Origin: Bacteroidia bacterium
Lineage (GTDB): Bacteria > Bacteroidota > Bacteroidia > J057
Assembly (NCBI GenBank): GCA_030430205.1
Contig: JAUIGE010000031.1
Coordinates: 18,399 to 82,398, forward strand
DNA: 64,000 nt
Direction: 5' to 3'
Shown here: one piece after another, positions 51,194-58,742 of the stretch
Numbering within the stretch: position 1 is the stretch's first letter
Layout: every line of letters begins with the position of its first letter
Notes under the pieces: model-generated
What the model was told of the DNA's origin: nothing
The model's input: only the letters and a program-made list of their open reading frames with translations
The model's database searches: none
Translations under genes and position numbers: made by a program

Positions 51194-51358
51194 ATGGAGC
51201 GATGGAGGAAAAGGTCATCAAGGGATTTTGAAAAATTACGAAAGGGTGATTATCTGTATGTTGATAAAACAGAAGAAATCCATAAGCTAATTCAAACTGG
51301 GAACACCTACTTTTCTGATGCGGCTGCTGAGTATGTTGAATTGATAAAGAAGAAATAA
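51194..51358 (+). pseudogene. remnant of an AAA-ATPase-like/PDDEXK_9 gene
   Basis: 54 codons from ATG 51194. Residues 10-42 (RDFEKLRKGDYLYVDKTEEI, then HKLIQTGNTYFS) align with the N-terminus of the family member at 39808 (QDFKSLISEGFVYIDKTQDA, then YNILRTGKFYFF). Right where Walker A (RPRRFGKS) should follow, the sequence jumps to DAAAEYVELIKKK and a stop. The ATPase and nuclease domains are gone, so this is a deletion remnant. Confidence 0.7.
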
Positions 51359-51390
51359 GTTTATTTGGATAAAAAATTCAAATTTCATGG

Positions 51391-51426
51391 TTAAGTATGA
51401 ATTTTTATATAAATTTTCATACTTAA
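51391..51426. promoter_or_regulatory. perfect 11-bp inverted repeat upstream of the DUF4143 ATPase
   Basis: TTAAGTATGAA (51391-51401) and TTCATACTTAA (51416-51426) are exact complements around a 14-nt AT-rich centre. The ATG at 51436 starts nine bases downstream, so this could be an operator or a 5' hairpin overlapping the promoter. Confidence 0.5.
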
Positions 51427-51435
51427 GTGTGAAAA

Positions 51436-52569
51436 ATGATAAAAAGAAATATTAAATCCATCATTGATAAGTGGTTATTTAGGAACAAGATTCTGATTAT
51501 TTATGGAGCCAGGCAGGTAGGAAAGACAACGCTCGTCAAGCAAATTTTATCAGAAAATGCCTCGCCAAACGCTTATTACAATTGTGAAGTTCCTTCCATC
51601 AGGCAGGTATTGGAAACCAAGGAACCCTCGCTTCTCAAGCGTGAATTTGGCGCGCATAAATTGATCGTTTTGGACGAAGCCCAATTTGTCCCTGATATCA
51701 GTCAGATCCTGAAAATTATTTCAGATCATCTCCCTGAAATACAGGTGATTGCCACTGGCTCATCCAGTTTTGAATTGGCACAGAAAACCAGTGAACCCCT
51801 GACTGGCAGGGCCTTAACATTTACTTTATTCCCTTTCTCCTACGAGGAGCTCGGGCAACTTTTTCGACCCTCAGAAAGACGGGCCCAGTTGGATCACTGG
51901 CTTCGTTATGGCATGTATCCTGAAATTGTGCAGGCTTCTACAGCTGATGCACAGATTCTGTTAGATGATCTCTCATCACGGTATTTGTATAAGGATATTT
52001 TCATTTTTGAAAACCTACGCAAGGCTGATGTTATCCATCAATTATTACAATTGTTAGCCTTTCAAATCGGAAATGAAGTGTCTTACCATGAACTGGCCAA
52101 AAACCTGAAAGTGAATGAAGCAACATTGATTCGCTACATTGATCTGCTGGAAAAGGCATTTGTCATCTTTCGTTTACCTGCTTTCAGCCGGAACCTGCGG
52201 AAGGAAGTCAGTAAAAAGAAAAAAATATATTTTTATGATATAGGGATTCGAAATAGCATTATTCGACAATATCAAGCCACACAATTTCGCCCGGATAGGG
52301 GAGCGTTATGGGAAAATTTTCTCCTTGTGGAGCGGATGAAATTTTTACAGGCCCGTTTACAATTTCCCAATCAATATTTCTGGAGGACACATGACCAGCA
52401 AGAGATAGACTATCTGGAAGAAGCCAATGGTCAGCTTGTAGGCTACGAGTTTAAATGGCAAAGCAAAAAGAAAAAAATCCCTACAGCATTTGCCAAAAAT
52501 TATCCTGATGCGCAGATGAATTGGATTGATCAGGAGAATTTTGAGGATTTTATTTTGGAAGAGGATTAG
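51436..52569 (+). CDS. AAA_14/DUF4143 ATPase, 377 aa
   Basis: Walker A is IIYGARQVGKTTLVKQIL (about residues 19-36), Walker B KLIVLDEAQFVPD (about 75-87). A central domain has TFTLFPFSYEELGQLF, and the DUF4143 C-terminal region (from about residue 210) contains a winged-helix-like LAKNLKVNEATLIRYIDLLE followed by a nuclease-like fold (QEIDYLEEANGQ, VGYEFKWQSKKKK). These ATPases are widespread, mobile and of unknown role. Because it carries a helix-turn-helix-like segment, autoregulation through the upstream inverted repeat is possible. Confidence 0.88.
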   Translation: MIKRNIKSIIDKWLFRNKILIIYGARQVGKTTLVKQILSENASPNAYYNCEVPSIRQVLETKEPSLLKREFGAHKLIVLDEAQFVPDISQILKIISDHLPEIQVIATGSSSFELAQKTSEPLTGRALTFTLFPFSYEELGQLFRPSERRAQLDHWLRYGMYPEIVQASTADAQILLDDLSSRYLYKDIFIFENLRKADVIHQLLQLLAFQIGNEVSYHELAKNLKVNEATLIRYIDLLEKAFVIFRLPAFSRNLRKEVSKKKKIYFYDIGIRNSIIRQYQATQFRPDRGALWENFLLVERMKFLQARLQFPNQYFWRTHDQQEIDYLEEANGQLVGYEFKWQSKKKKIPTAFAKNYPDAQMNWIDQENFEDFILEED

Positions 52570-52623
52570 TGCAAGATCAATACAATGGATTTAGAAAAAA
52601 TTAAATGATTAAAGCCTCACCAT

Positions 52624-53784
52624 CTACTTGCCCTCCAAATCAGGTCGGTAAATAATCGCTTTAAACTGCTCTCCTTCTACATCATTCTCAAAATCAATAG
52701 CTGGATAAGCCTTTATCGCTCGCAAAATGCCACTCCCGGCTCCACGGTAGTTTAGCAGATGCGGTGCAAATGAGTCTAAAATATTGTTACGCTTTTTTCG
52801 AATGCCTCTTTTTATTTGTTCTTCCGTGAGGTTATTAGGTAGTCTGCCAGGGCTGATGATTTCTATTCGGTTTTGAAAAACAAACAGCTTGATGGTGTCA
52901 TGAATAAAATAGTCCCGGTGAATCAATGCGTTGACCAGCAATTCCTGAATAACGATTTCGGGAATTTCAGATTTGCCCAGGCTGTTGAAAGACTGGCCAT
53001 CCTGCACTTTTTGGAGCTTGGACATGACGAAGTCATAGCCCTGTCGGTATTGCTCACTGAGTGTACCTTTCAGGTTTTCGCTGCTTCGGTAGTCCGTCTC
53101 AAAAACATCATTTCCCCAAAACCATATAGCTGTAATAAAAAATCCGGTGAGGGTCCTTTCTGCCTTCTTGGTAAATAATAAGGCTCCAGCCAGGTTGAGT
53201 TTCCCTTTTTCCCCTAACCTAAGATTTTGGAGATAATTATCCAGATATTCCTTTTCACAAGGCTCCTGATAGGTTTTTTCATAAAACGCCTGAAATTTAT
53301 CCCAATTCAAATCTTCATAGGAACTATGTTGAATCAGCATTTCTTCGGCATATAAATTTCCACTACTCTGTAGCAGCCGTGCCAATTCTTCTTTGCTGGT
53401 TACCCTACGTTTACTTGAACCATTTTTGATGAAAATTTGCCCATTCTTATCCATATAAGGCTTGTCAACGCCTTGGGGAATATTAACGATGAGTACTTTT
53501 TTTCCTTGAATATCAACCACCTCTGTGTCAATAACAATGGGGCTTTTTACCTGATTCTGGGCAGCATTGCTAAGTAAGGTATCCAATCTTCTCAGGTCTT
53601 CGGCCTGAAGGCCACTTACTGTCCAGTCTTTGTCATTTACACCGATCAAAATAATCCCACCTTTGCTATTGGAAAAAGCCACCATTTCCTGCCCAACAGA
53701 AGTTTCGTTGTGTACATTCTCCTTGAATTGTACACGACTGGTTTCTCCATTGCTAATAATATGTACTACTTCCTCTGAATTCAT
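52624..53784 (-). CDS. AlbA_2-domain (Schlafen-like) ATP-binding transcriptional regulator, 386 aa
   Basis: The N-terminal AlbA_2 domain (about residues 10-115) has ETSRVQFKENVHNETSVGQE and SKGGIILIGVNDKDW. A later GHKL-like ATPase part has PEIVIQELLVNALIHRDYFI and RIEIISPGRLPNNLTEEQIK, and RGAGSGILRAIKAYP near the end. Database members are called RNA-binding-domain or HTH regulators; some act in defence islands. It converges with the DUF4143 gene in an accessory-looking stretch. Confidence 0.87.
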   Translation of the reverse strand: MNSEEVVHIISNGETSRVQFKENVHNETSVGQEMVAFSNSKGGIILIGVNDKDWTVSGLQAEDLRRLDTLLSNAAQNQVKSPIVIDTEVVDIQGKKVLIVNIPQGVDKPYMDKNGQIFIKNGSSKRRVTSKEELARLLQSSGNLYAEEMLIQHSSYEDLNWDKFQAFYEKTYQEPCEKEYLDNYLQNLRLGEKGKLNLAGALLFTKKAERTLTGFFITAIWFWGNDVFETDYRSSENLKGTLSEQYRQGYDFVMSKLQKVQDGQSFNSLGKSEIPEIVIQELLVNALIHRDYFIHDTIKLFVFQNRIEIISPGRLPNNLTEEQIKRGIRKKRNNILDSFAPHLLNYRGAGSGILRAIKAYPAIDFENDVEGEQFKAIIYRPDLEGK

Positions 53785-53873
53785 TTTGAAATGAGTATGA
53801 TTCCGTTGAATGGCATTTTTTACCTTTCAAAAGTAGGCATATATTTTTGTAATGCCTTAACAAAATCCCCCTC

Positions 53874-55202
53874 TCACCATCCCACCAAAAGCCCTTCCCC
53901 AAAGCCTAAACGGCTTCCAATCAGGCTCCGAAAGCCCTCCAGCGCCGCGATATAATCGCGCCACGCCCCACTCCCTACGGGAGGGAAAAACGGGGCTTCG
54001 CCCATAACCGTCAGCTCGCTTTGCAGCGCGGCAGGGCCGCCCATCTTTCCACCGCCGTAATAGCCCAGCATGCGGCTATAGCCCAGCATAGCCGACCAAT
54101 CTGCCTGGTAGGCATAGAGGTCAAAATCCGGCTCGTTGAAGGCATGGAAATGCCTGAGGACCTTGTTGAGGTAGTGAACGCTGGTTGCGCCCACGATCTG
54201 CTCCCAAACCGTTAAAACCTGATCGCGTGCCGCGATGATGCTCTCCTCCTCTCCCGGGCCGATGGCCATGGCGGCCCGCCCCAGCAGCCAGGCATCGAAG
54301 ATGTCCTTCGTGAAATTGGTGGCGCCATTGCTGCCGAGGTCGCGGGCAGCGGCGAGGCGTGCGAAGGGGTGATTGTATTCACTTGTATAGTCGGCGTAGC
54401 CGTCGAGATTGGCATCTTTGACATAGGGCAGGATGCTGCCCGAGCCTGTGCTGGCGAGCTCGGCATCGCTGAAGCTGGCATATTGGCGTGCTGCGCCGAA
54501 GTAGCCGAAGGCCATGTCCCAGGCCTGCTCCATGGCTGTGAGTTTTTTCCCTGAAAGGAAATCCAGGTTGTCGAGGCTATCGAGCGCTGCAAGCAGGCTG
54601 TCGCTGGCATGGGCATACATTACCGCGCCCATCAGGGAGATCGGTATAAGCTGCGAAAGGTCCAGACCTTCCGGCGTGATGTATACATCCGGGCTGCCCA
54701 AACGAGCCGTTTGGCTCCAGGAAGCGATGCTGGCCAGCCAAACTGGTAGCTGGTCAGAGATCATAAAATATCCCGGCAAATCCACCCAAACGTCAGCAAG
54801 ATTGGCCACAGATGTGATATCCTTGTACAGGCTGTCAAGCGGCATGAGATCAGCGCCGACGGGCGTAAGGATGGACATACCAGCATCTGCCAGTGAGAGG
54901 TAATTGAAGAGTTCTTCAGCGGTGGCGGCGCTTGCTCCTGGCTGCGCCAGGCTTTGGATTTTGAGCTGCAGATCGCTGATCAGCAGTTGGCGGATGCTGG
55001 TAGCGTCCAGGTTGACGACGGACTTTTCGCTTCGCTCGAAGACATAGGAGCCCGGCACGGAAAAGCCGCAGGAACCGTCTTCGACCGTCGCATCCGGATT
55101 GTAATCCGGAGAGGAGGGGTCGGTGCAACCGGCGATCTCATCGGCGCAGCCGGAGAGGCAAAAAAAACAACTGATCAGCAAAAAAAGGCGAAATGGACGC
55201 AT
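53874..55202 (-). CDS. DUF4856 lipoprotein, 442 aa
   Basis: A lipoprotein signal (RPFRLFLLISCFFCLSGC) with lipobox LSGC and lipid-modified C19. A CTDPSSPDYNPDATVEDGSC segment follows, a Bacteroidota tail-like motif usually seen on surface proteins. Residues about 45-440 form the helical DUF4856 domain with DANLDGYADYTSEYNHPFAR. In databases the family is linked to surface or iron-related loci, without a proven role. An 88-bp gap separates it from the AlbA_2 gene. Confidence 0.82.
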   Translation of the reverse strand: MRPFRLFLLISCFFCLSGCADEIAGCTDPSSPDYNPDATVEDGSCGFSVPGSYVFERSEKSVVNLDATSIRQLLISDLQLKIQSLAQPGASAATAEELFNYLSLADAGMSILTPVGADLMPLDSLYKDITSVANLADVWVDLPGYFMISDQLPVWLASIASWSQTARLGSPDVYITPEGLDLSQLIPISLMGAVMYAHASDSLLAALDSLDNLDFLSGKKLTAMEQAWDMAFGYFGAARQYASFSDAELASTGSGSILPYVKDANLDGYADYTSEYNHPFARLAAARDLGSNGATNFTKDIFDAWLLGRAAMAIGPGEEESIIAARDQVLTVWEQIVGATSVHYLNKVLRHFHAFNEPDFDLYAYQADWSAMLGYSRMLGYYGGGKMGGPAALQSELTVMGEAPFFPPVGSGAWRDYIAALEGFRSLIGSRLGFGEGLLVGW

Positions 55203-55428
55203 AGATTCATTTTTCTTGAAACGCTAAAACTATTAAACACTTAACGCCAAAACAATGCAAAACTTTAGGTAAAAGGGCATTTGATATGCTTCAAAATTAT
55301 ATCGCCAGCAATCCTGCCAAGTGGAAGAGGGGTAAATTTTTTGATTAGAAACGCTTAAAAATTAAGGTTTCGATTTTCTGCAAGCCTCCTCTGTAAGCGT
55401 GAAAACCACTTCTTTTAGCAATTCCCAA
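55203..55428. other. AT-rich intergenic stretch, upstream half of a 442-bp gap
   Basis: Leader of the DUF4856 gene plus sequence with no coding frame, RNA gene or strong hairpin that I can see. The second half of the gap holds the multi-hairpin element at 55429-55593. Confidence 0.4.
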
Positions 55429-55593
55429 AGCCCCAAAGGGGCGGCAGACATCAACACAGGGCAACGCCCTGTGACAAAAGGTTCTGCATAGTAGCCCTGC
55501 AAGGGCGATATACCTGATACTTCGCCCTTTCAGGGCTCTCATGGTTACCATAGGGCTTTGCCCTATGTTGATGTATATCGCCCCTTTGGGGCT
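55429..55593. repeat. multi-hairpin element with 45-bp imperfect inverted ends
   Basis: Left end 55429-55473 and right end 55549-55593 are inverted copies (AGCCCCAAAGGGGCG, then ACATCAACA, then a GGGC-loop-GCCC hairpin). The inner hairpin is CAGGGCAACGCCCTG on the left and TAGGGCAAAGCCCTA on the right, so its closing pair changed from C-G to T-A with pairing kept. The centre adds GCCCTGCAAGGGC and GCCCTTTCAGGGC. A divergent relative is at 63893-63970. Probably a REP-like family. Confidence 0.7.
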
Positions 55594-55644
55594 CGTTTGC
55601 TGTTTTTTCCTGCTTAGCTCGAATGGTTAATTTTTTACCATTTC

Positions 55645-56334
55645 TTAATGGGCATGTGACATGACGTAGAGGCAAGGCAATGCCATGTCTCCATGTCTTG
55701 TTAGCAATCTAACAACATAAAGGCCCCGAGGACAACCCGATAGCCCAAGGCTAGACCTTCCACCAGAAAAGCTTGCCGGAAATTGTCCACGCCAAACCTC
55801 CTGACCTCCAAGGGAAAAAACCTGGATGAGAAAATCTTGTTGCTGAACATCCTGCGGCAAAAACAGCTGGAAATCGTCCGATCCCGAAATCGGATAAACC
55901 CGAAATTCATCTTTCGAAGCGAAAAACACCTCCCTCACTTCCGAAAAATGGCTGTTGCCATTCCAGTCCACATCTTTGATGCGGTAGTAGTTGCGGCCTT
56001 CCTGGGGCGCATAATCCACAAAATCATAATAGCTTTCCTCCTGCCGGTTTCCGGCTCCGGCGATCCAGCCGATGGTCGCAAAAGGGCGACCTTCCACCCT
56101 GTGCTCCACCTCAAAGTGGCTGTTTTGCCACTCCCGATCGGTGCGCCATTGCAGGCGCACCCCTTCACTTTCAGCTATCGCTGAAAAATCATTCAGCTCT
56201 ACCACCAGCGCCAGGCCGCTGCCGAACTGGGCGCGGGCGTAGCCCGCGGCATCGCCCCCGCCGAATTTGCCAGCGGGCTGGGCGAAAATTTGGGATACTC
56301 CCAAAAGCAAAGAGAGAAAAAGGTACTTTTTCAT
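55645..56334 (-). CDS. secreted hypothetical protein with a damaged T9SS-like tail, 229 aa
   Basis: Signal peptide (KKYLFLSLLLGVSQIFAQ), a beta-rich middle with LQWRTDREWQNSHFEVEHRV and YYRIKDVDWNGNSHFSEVRE (fibronectin-like strand pairs common before T9SS domains), then a C-terminal part that begins like a T9SS sorting domain (GLYVVRLLTRHG) but ends DMALPCLYVMSHAH. That ending lies in a palindromic repeat (55666-55697), so the tail looks rewritten. It is eight bases downstream of the FGE-fold protein gene and likely co-expressed. Confidence 0.7.
   Translation of the reverse strand: MKKYLFLSLLLGVSQIFAQPAGKFGGGDAAGYARAQFGSGLALVVELNDFSAIAESEGVRLQWRTDREWQNSHFEVEHRVEGRPFATIGWIAGAGNRQEESYYDFVDYAPQEGRNYYRIKDVDWNGNSHFSEVREVFFASKDEFRVYPISGSDDFQLFLPQDVQQQDFLIQVFSLGGQEVWRGQFPASFSGGRSSLGLSGCPRGLYVVRLLTRHGDMALPCLYVMSHAH
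55666..55697. repeat. degenerate GTAGAG..GCAATGCCATGTCTC palindrome in a gene 3' end
   Basis: Top strand GTAGAGGCAAGGCAATGCCA followed by TGTCTCCATGTC resembles the GTAGAGACATGGCATTGCCA type palindromes that recur in Bacteroidota intergenic DNA. Here it encodes the last residues of the secreted protein. Confidence 0.4.
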
Positions 56335-56342
56335 GGCTGTTG

Positions 56343-57893
56343 TTAATTTGTTGTGCGCACAAAGCGCATTCCGTCATCATAGAGGACGATGTCCCAAAAT
56401 TCCGTCGCAAGGCGACGGCTTGATATGCGCGCATTGCGCTCCAGATTGGGAGAGGGAAAGGCGAGGCCTGCGCCCCGATAGCCCACGCCGAGATTGCTCT
56501 CGACATAGCCGTTTCCAAACTGGCCGGGCCAGTCAGATTCATTGGCGTAGCCAGTGGGGTGGAGGGAGCCATCGCCATGGCTGCCTGTGAAGGCGCGGCC
56601 TTGCGGGTGTCCTGCGGACACACATCTCTCCCAGCAATTTCCGCCCATCTCCAGGAGGCCATAGTAAGTGGCTCCGGAAGTGATGCGGCCTGTATTTGAA
56701 GCATTTGCGGCAAAAATACCCACCCGCACCACCGTTTCGATGGTTTGGGATTGGGCGGTGAGCAGGCTGTTGCCCTGCGTTGTACTGTAACCGGTCTGGA
56801 TCTGCTCGTCGGCCGCAGCGATATTGCTGAGCGTCAGGTTGTTACTCAGATCTATATTTGCATTTCCCCAGGGATATTCCCCCATCACTGGTGATAGCGG
56901 GCCTCTGCATGCTTTTTCAAATTCCAATTCGGTCATAGGCCGAAGGCCTGACCAGTCTGCATAAGCTGCGCCATAGGCCCAGCTCAGGTAGACCATGGGC
57001 GCATAAGGATGCGCTGTGCTATGGTTGGGATGGCTGCCACCGATGCCATATCGGTAGTAGCTGTAGGGGTTGGACGAACCCACAAAGTGGGTTGTGGAGG
57101 TATGGGTCGCCGCTTGTGCGGCGCTCAGCATATTGAGAAAATCTACATATTGCTGCTGGGTGAGCTCGTATTTCATGGCATAAAATGCCTGAAATCCCTT
57201 GGGAAAGGCCGCAGGCAAAAGCTGCGTCGCAGCGTCATTAAAATCATCTCCGGCTCCATTGAGCATGCCACCGCAGCAGTAGATGCCTTCTTCGTTGTTG
57301 TTGCCCAAACTTCCTGCTGCGCCTCCGCCCAGCGTGATGGCAGCTTCGCTTGTCACCCGAAAAGCAGCGCCGGTATTTCCTGCTTCGAAGTTGCCATAGA
57401 TATGGCCCGCCCTGTTTTCGCCATCTCCCAGCCAAAAGGCGGTGGTAGGCACATAGACCATCTCAATGCCGAGCACGGCAATGTCCAGCTGCGCGCCATC
57501 CGCCAGGCCATCGGCCCCATAATCCCAGCGCAGCTGGAGGGAGGAGAGGCTGAAGGTGCCCGCGCCATTCGCATTTCGATAAATGAAAGCGCCTCTGCCA
57601 TCGGCTGGCACATCCAGGCTGCCTGCGGCAGAAACCTGATGCCCGGAGGCGTGCAAGCTGGCATGCAGCCATGCGCCAGTCTGGCCCTGTGGGCGGTATT
57701 TGACAAATACCCAGGCAGCATCCCAATTGGCGGTATCGCGCCAGGAGTTTTCCCAGGAAATGTCAAAGCTGATATAGGCAAAGTCATTGACATAATCCAC
57801 AGAGGCAATAGTTGCCTGCTGGATTTGCAGCTTGTTGGCAAGGGCTGGGGAAGACAGCAGGCTACATAAAAAAAGTAGTGGAAAGTATTTCAT
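56343..57893 (-). CDS. secreted FGE/SUMF1-fold protein, 516 aa
   Basis: Signal peptide (KYFPLLFLCSLLSSPALA), then a beta domain (about 20-140) followed by the FGE-sulfatase fold: MKYELTQQQYVDFLNMLSA, PMVYLSWAYGAAYADWSGLR, PMTELEFEKACRGP, EMGGNCWERCVSAG and GYRGAG. It resembles the formylglycine-generating enzyme fold; the usual late paired cysteines are not clear, so a structural or lectin-like use is as likely as catalysis. Linked to the secreted protein at 55645-56334. No T9SS tail of its own. Confidence 0.83.
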   Translation of the reverse strand: MKYFPLLFLCSLLSSPALANKLQIQQATIASVDYVNDFAYISFDISWENSWRDTANWDAAWVFVKYRPQGQTGAWLHASLHASGHQVSAAGSLDVPADGRGAFIYRNANGAGTFSLSSLQLRWDYGADGLADGAQLDIAVLGIEMVYVPTTAFWLGDGENRAGHIYGNFEAGNTGAAFRVTSEAAITLGGGAAGSLGNNNEEGIYCCGGMLNGAGDDFNDAATQLLPAAFPKGFQAFYAMKYELTQQQYVDFLNMLSAAQAATHTSTTHFVGSSNPYSYYRYGIGGSHPNHSTAHPYAPMVYLSWAYGAAYADWSGLRPMTELEFEKACRGPLSPVMGEYPWGNANIDLSNNLTLSNIAAADEQIQTGYSTTQGNSLLTAQSQTIETVVRVGIFAANASNTGRITSGATYYGLLEMGGNCWERCVSAGHPQGRAFTGSHGDGSLHPTGYANESDWPGQFGNGYVESNLGVGYRGAGLAFPSPNLERNARISSRRLATEFWDIVLYDDGMRFVRTTN

Positions 57894-58017
57894 GGCATTT
57901 TTTTGACTGATAGCAATGGTGCTTTTCCTTTTAGTCGAAAAATGTTAGGCTGTATCACCCTTTTTTACTTTATGCCATAGAAATGGAAAAGGTAACTATG
58001 GTGGGATGGGTTTGCTC
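57894..58017. other. start of the 849-bp gap at 57.9-58.7 kb
   Basis: Leader of the FGE-fold gene. No gene is supported in the whole gap. Apparent short frames such as FGIREIPNSGW arise from the tandem repeats that fill it. Confidence 0.4.
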
Positions 58018-58216
58018 TCAAGCTGTTCGGGACTTCCCTGGTCCCGAACTCCAAAGCTCGGAGCTTTGCTCCGAAAAACCTTCAACGTCTACGACTCATC
58101 CGTGCCTGCGGTTTTGCTACCTAATGGCAGTTTTCGGGTGCATAGCTGGATTCCTTGCATCGCAAGGCGATTTTCTATAGTGTTCGGGATTAGGGAAATC
58201 CCGAACAGCGGGTGGG
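58018..58216. repeat. ~190-bp palindromic element with 11-bp terminal inverted repeats, copy 1
   Basis: Ends GCTGTTCGGGA (58022-58032) and TCCCGAACAGC (58199-58209) are exact complements. Inside are hairpins GTTCGGGAC/GTCCCGAAC (58025-58049), TCGGAGC/GCTCCGA (58058-58074), CCTTGC/GCAAGG (58153-58167) and GTTCGGGATT/AATCCCGAAC (58182-58206). There is no credible coding frame. The design is MITE-like or a structured RNA. Confidence 0.75.
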
Positions 58217-58257
58217 TTCCGTTAATCGTTCAATAAATTTCCTTTTGGTTGAAGCTT

Positions 58258-58455
58258 TCAAGCTGTTCGGGACTTCCCTTGTCCCGAACTACAAAACTCG
58301 GAGCTTTGCTCCGAAAAACCTTCAGCGTCTACGACTCATCCGTGCCTGCGGTTTTGCTACCTAATGGCAGTTTTCGGGTGCATAGCTGGATCCCTTGCAT
58401 CGCAAGGTGATTTCTACAGTGTTCGGGATTAGGGAAATCCCGAACAGCGGGTGGG
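58258..58455. repeat. ~190-bp palindromic element, copy 2
   Basis: A near-identical direct repeat of copy 1, offset 240 bp, with a one-base deletion and a few substitutions. Most differences fall in loops or spacers; the hairpin arms and the 11-bp ends (58262-58272, 58438-58448) are unchanged. Confidence 0.75.
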
Positions 58456-58462
58456 GCTCATG

Positions 58463-58540
58463 CAAAAATTTTATTTTTGCTGTTTCATCAGCTCATTCCT
58501 TTCAAAATGAAAGGCACAACACACAAAAATTTTATTTTTG
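58463..58540. repeat. paired CAAAAATTTTATTTTTG palindromes
   Basis: CAAAAATTTTATTTTTG occurs at 58463-58479 and again at 58524-58540. Each is a 7-bp inverted repeat with a 3-base centre. They lie between copy 2 and the internally deleted copy 3. Confidence 0.5.
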
Positions 58541-58597
58541 TCCCTCCAGGCTTCCCCCTCTTTGCTTCAGAGAGAGGGAAAAGAAGGGGGTGAGTTC

Positions 58598-58635
58598 ATT
58601 CAAGCTGTTCGGGATTAGGGAAATCCCGAACAGCG
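58598..58635. repeat. internally deleted copy 3 of the palindromic element
   Basis: GCTGTTCGGGATTAGGGAAA with TCCCGAACAGC: the first end joined directly to the last hairpin, so the middle 150 bp are missing. The hairpin arms GCTGTTCGGGATT/AATCCCGAACAGC (58604-58616, 58622-58634) are perfect. Confidence 0.65.
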
Positions 58636-58742
58636 GCGCGCTAAAACAAGCTCTCCAAAAGATTTAATACTTTTTAATACTTTCTTCAAGGCACTTAAGC
58701 TTTCTTTAAGGCTGTAAGCGCTTATTTTGAAAAAAAGTAAAA

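Noticed and set aside
57009..57869. Long plus-strand frame opposite the FGE-fold gene
   Set aside because: It is the mirror of a GC-rich coding gene. Its translation shows no recognisable domain, while the minus-strand product has a clear signal peptide and FGE motifs.
58395..58667. Small frame with repeated FGIREIPNSG peptide in the 58-kb gap
   Set aside because: It is produced by the palindromic tandem repeats; no start context or family match.
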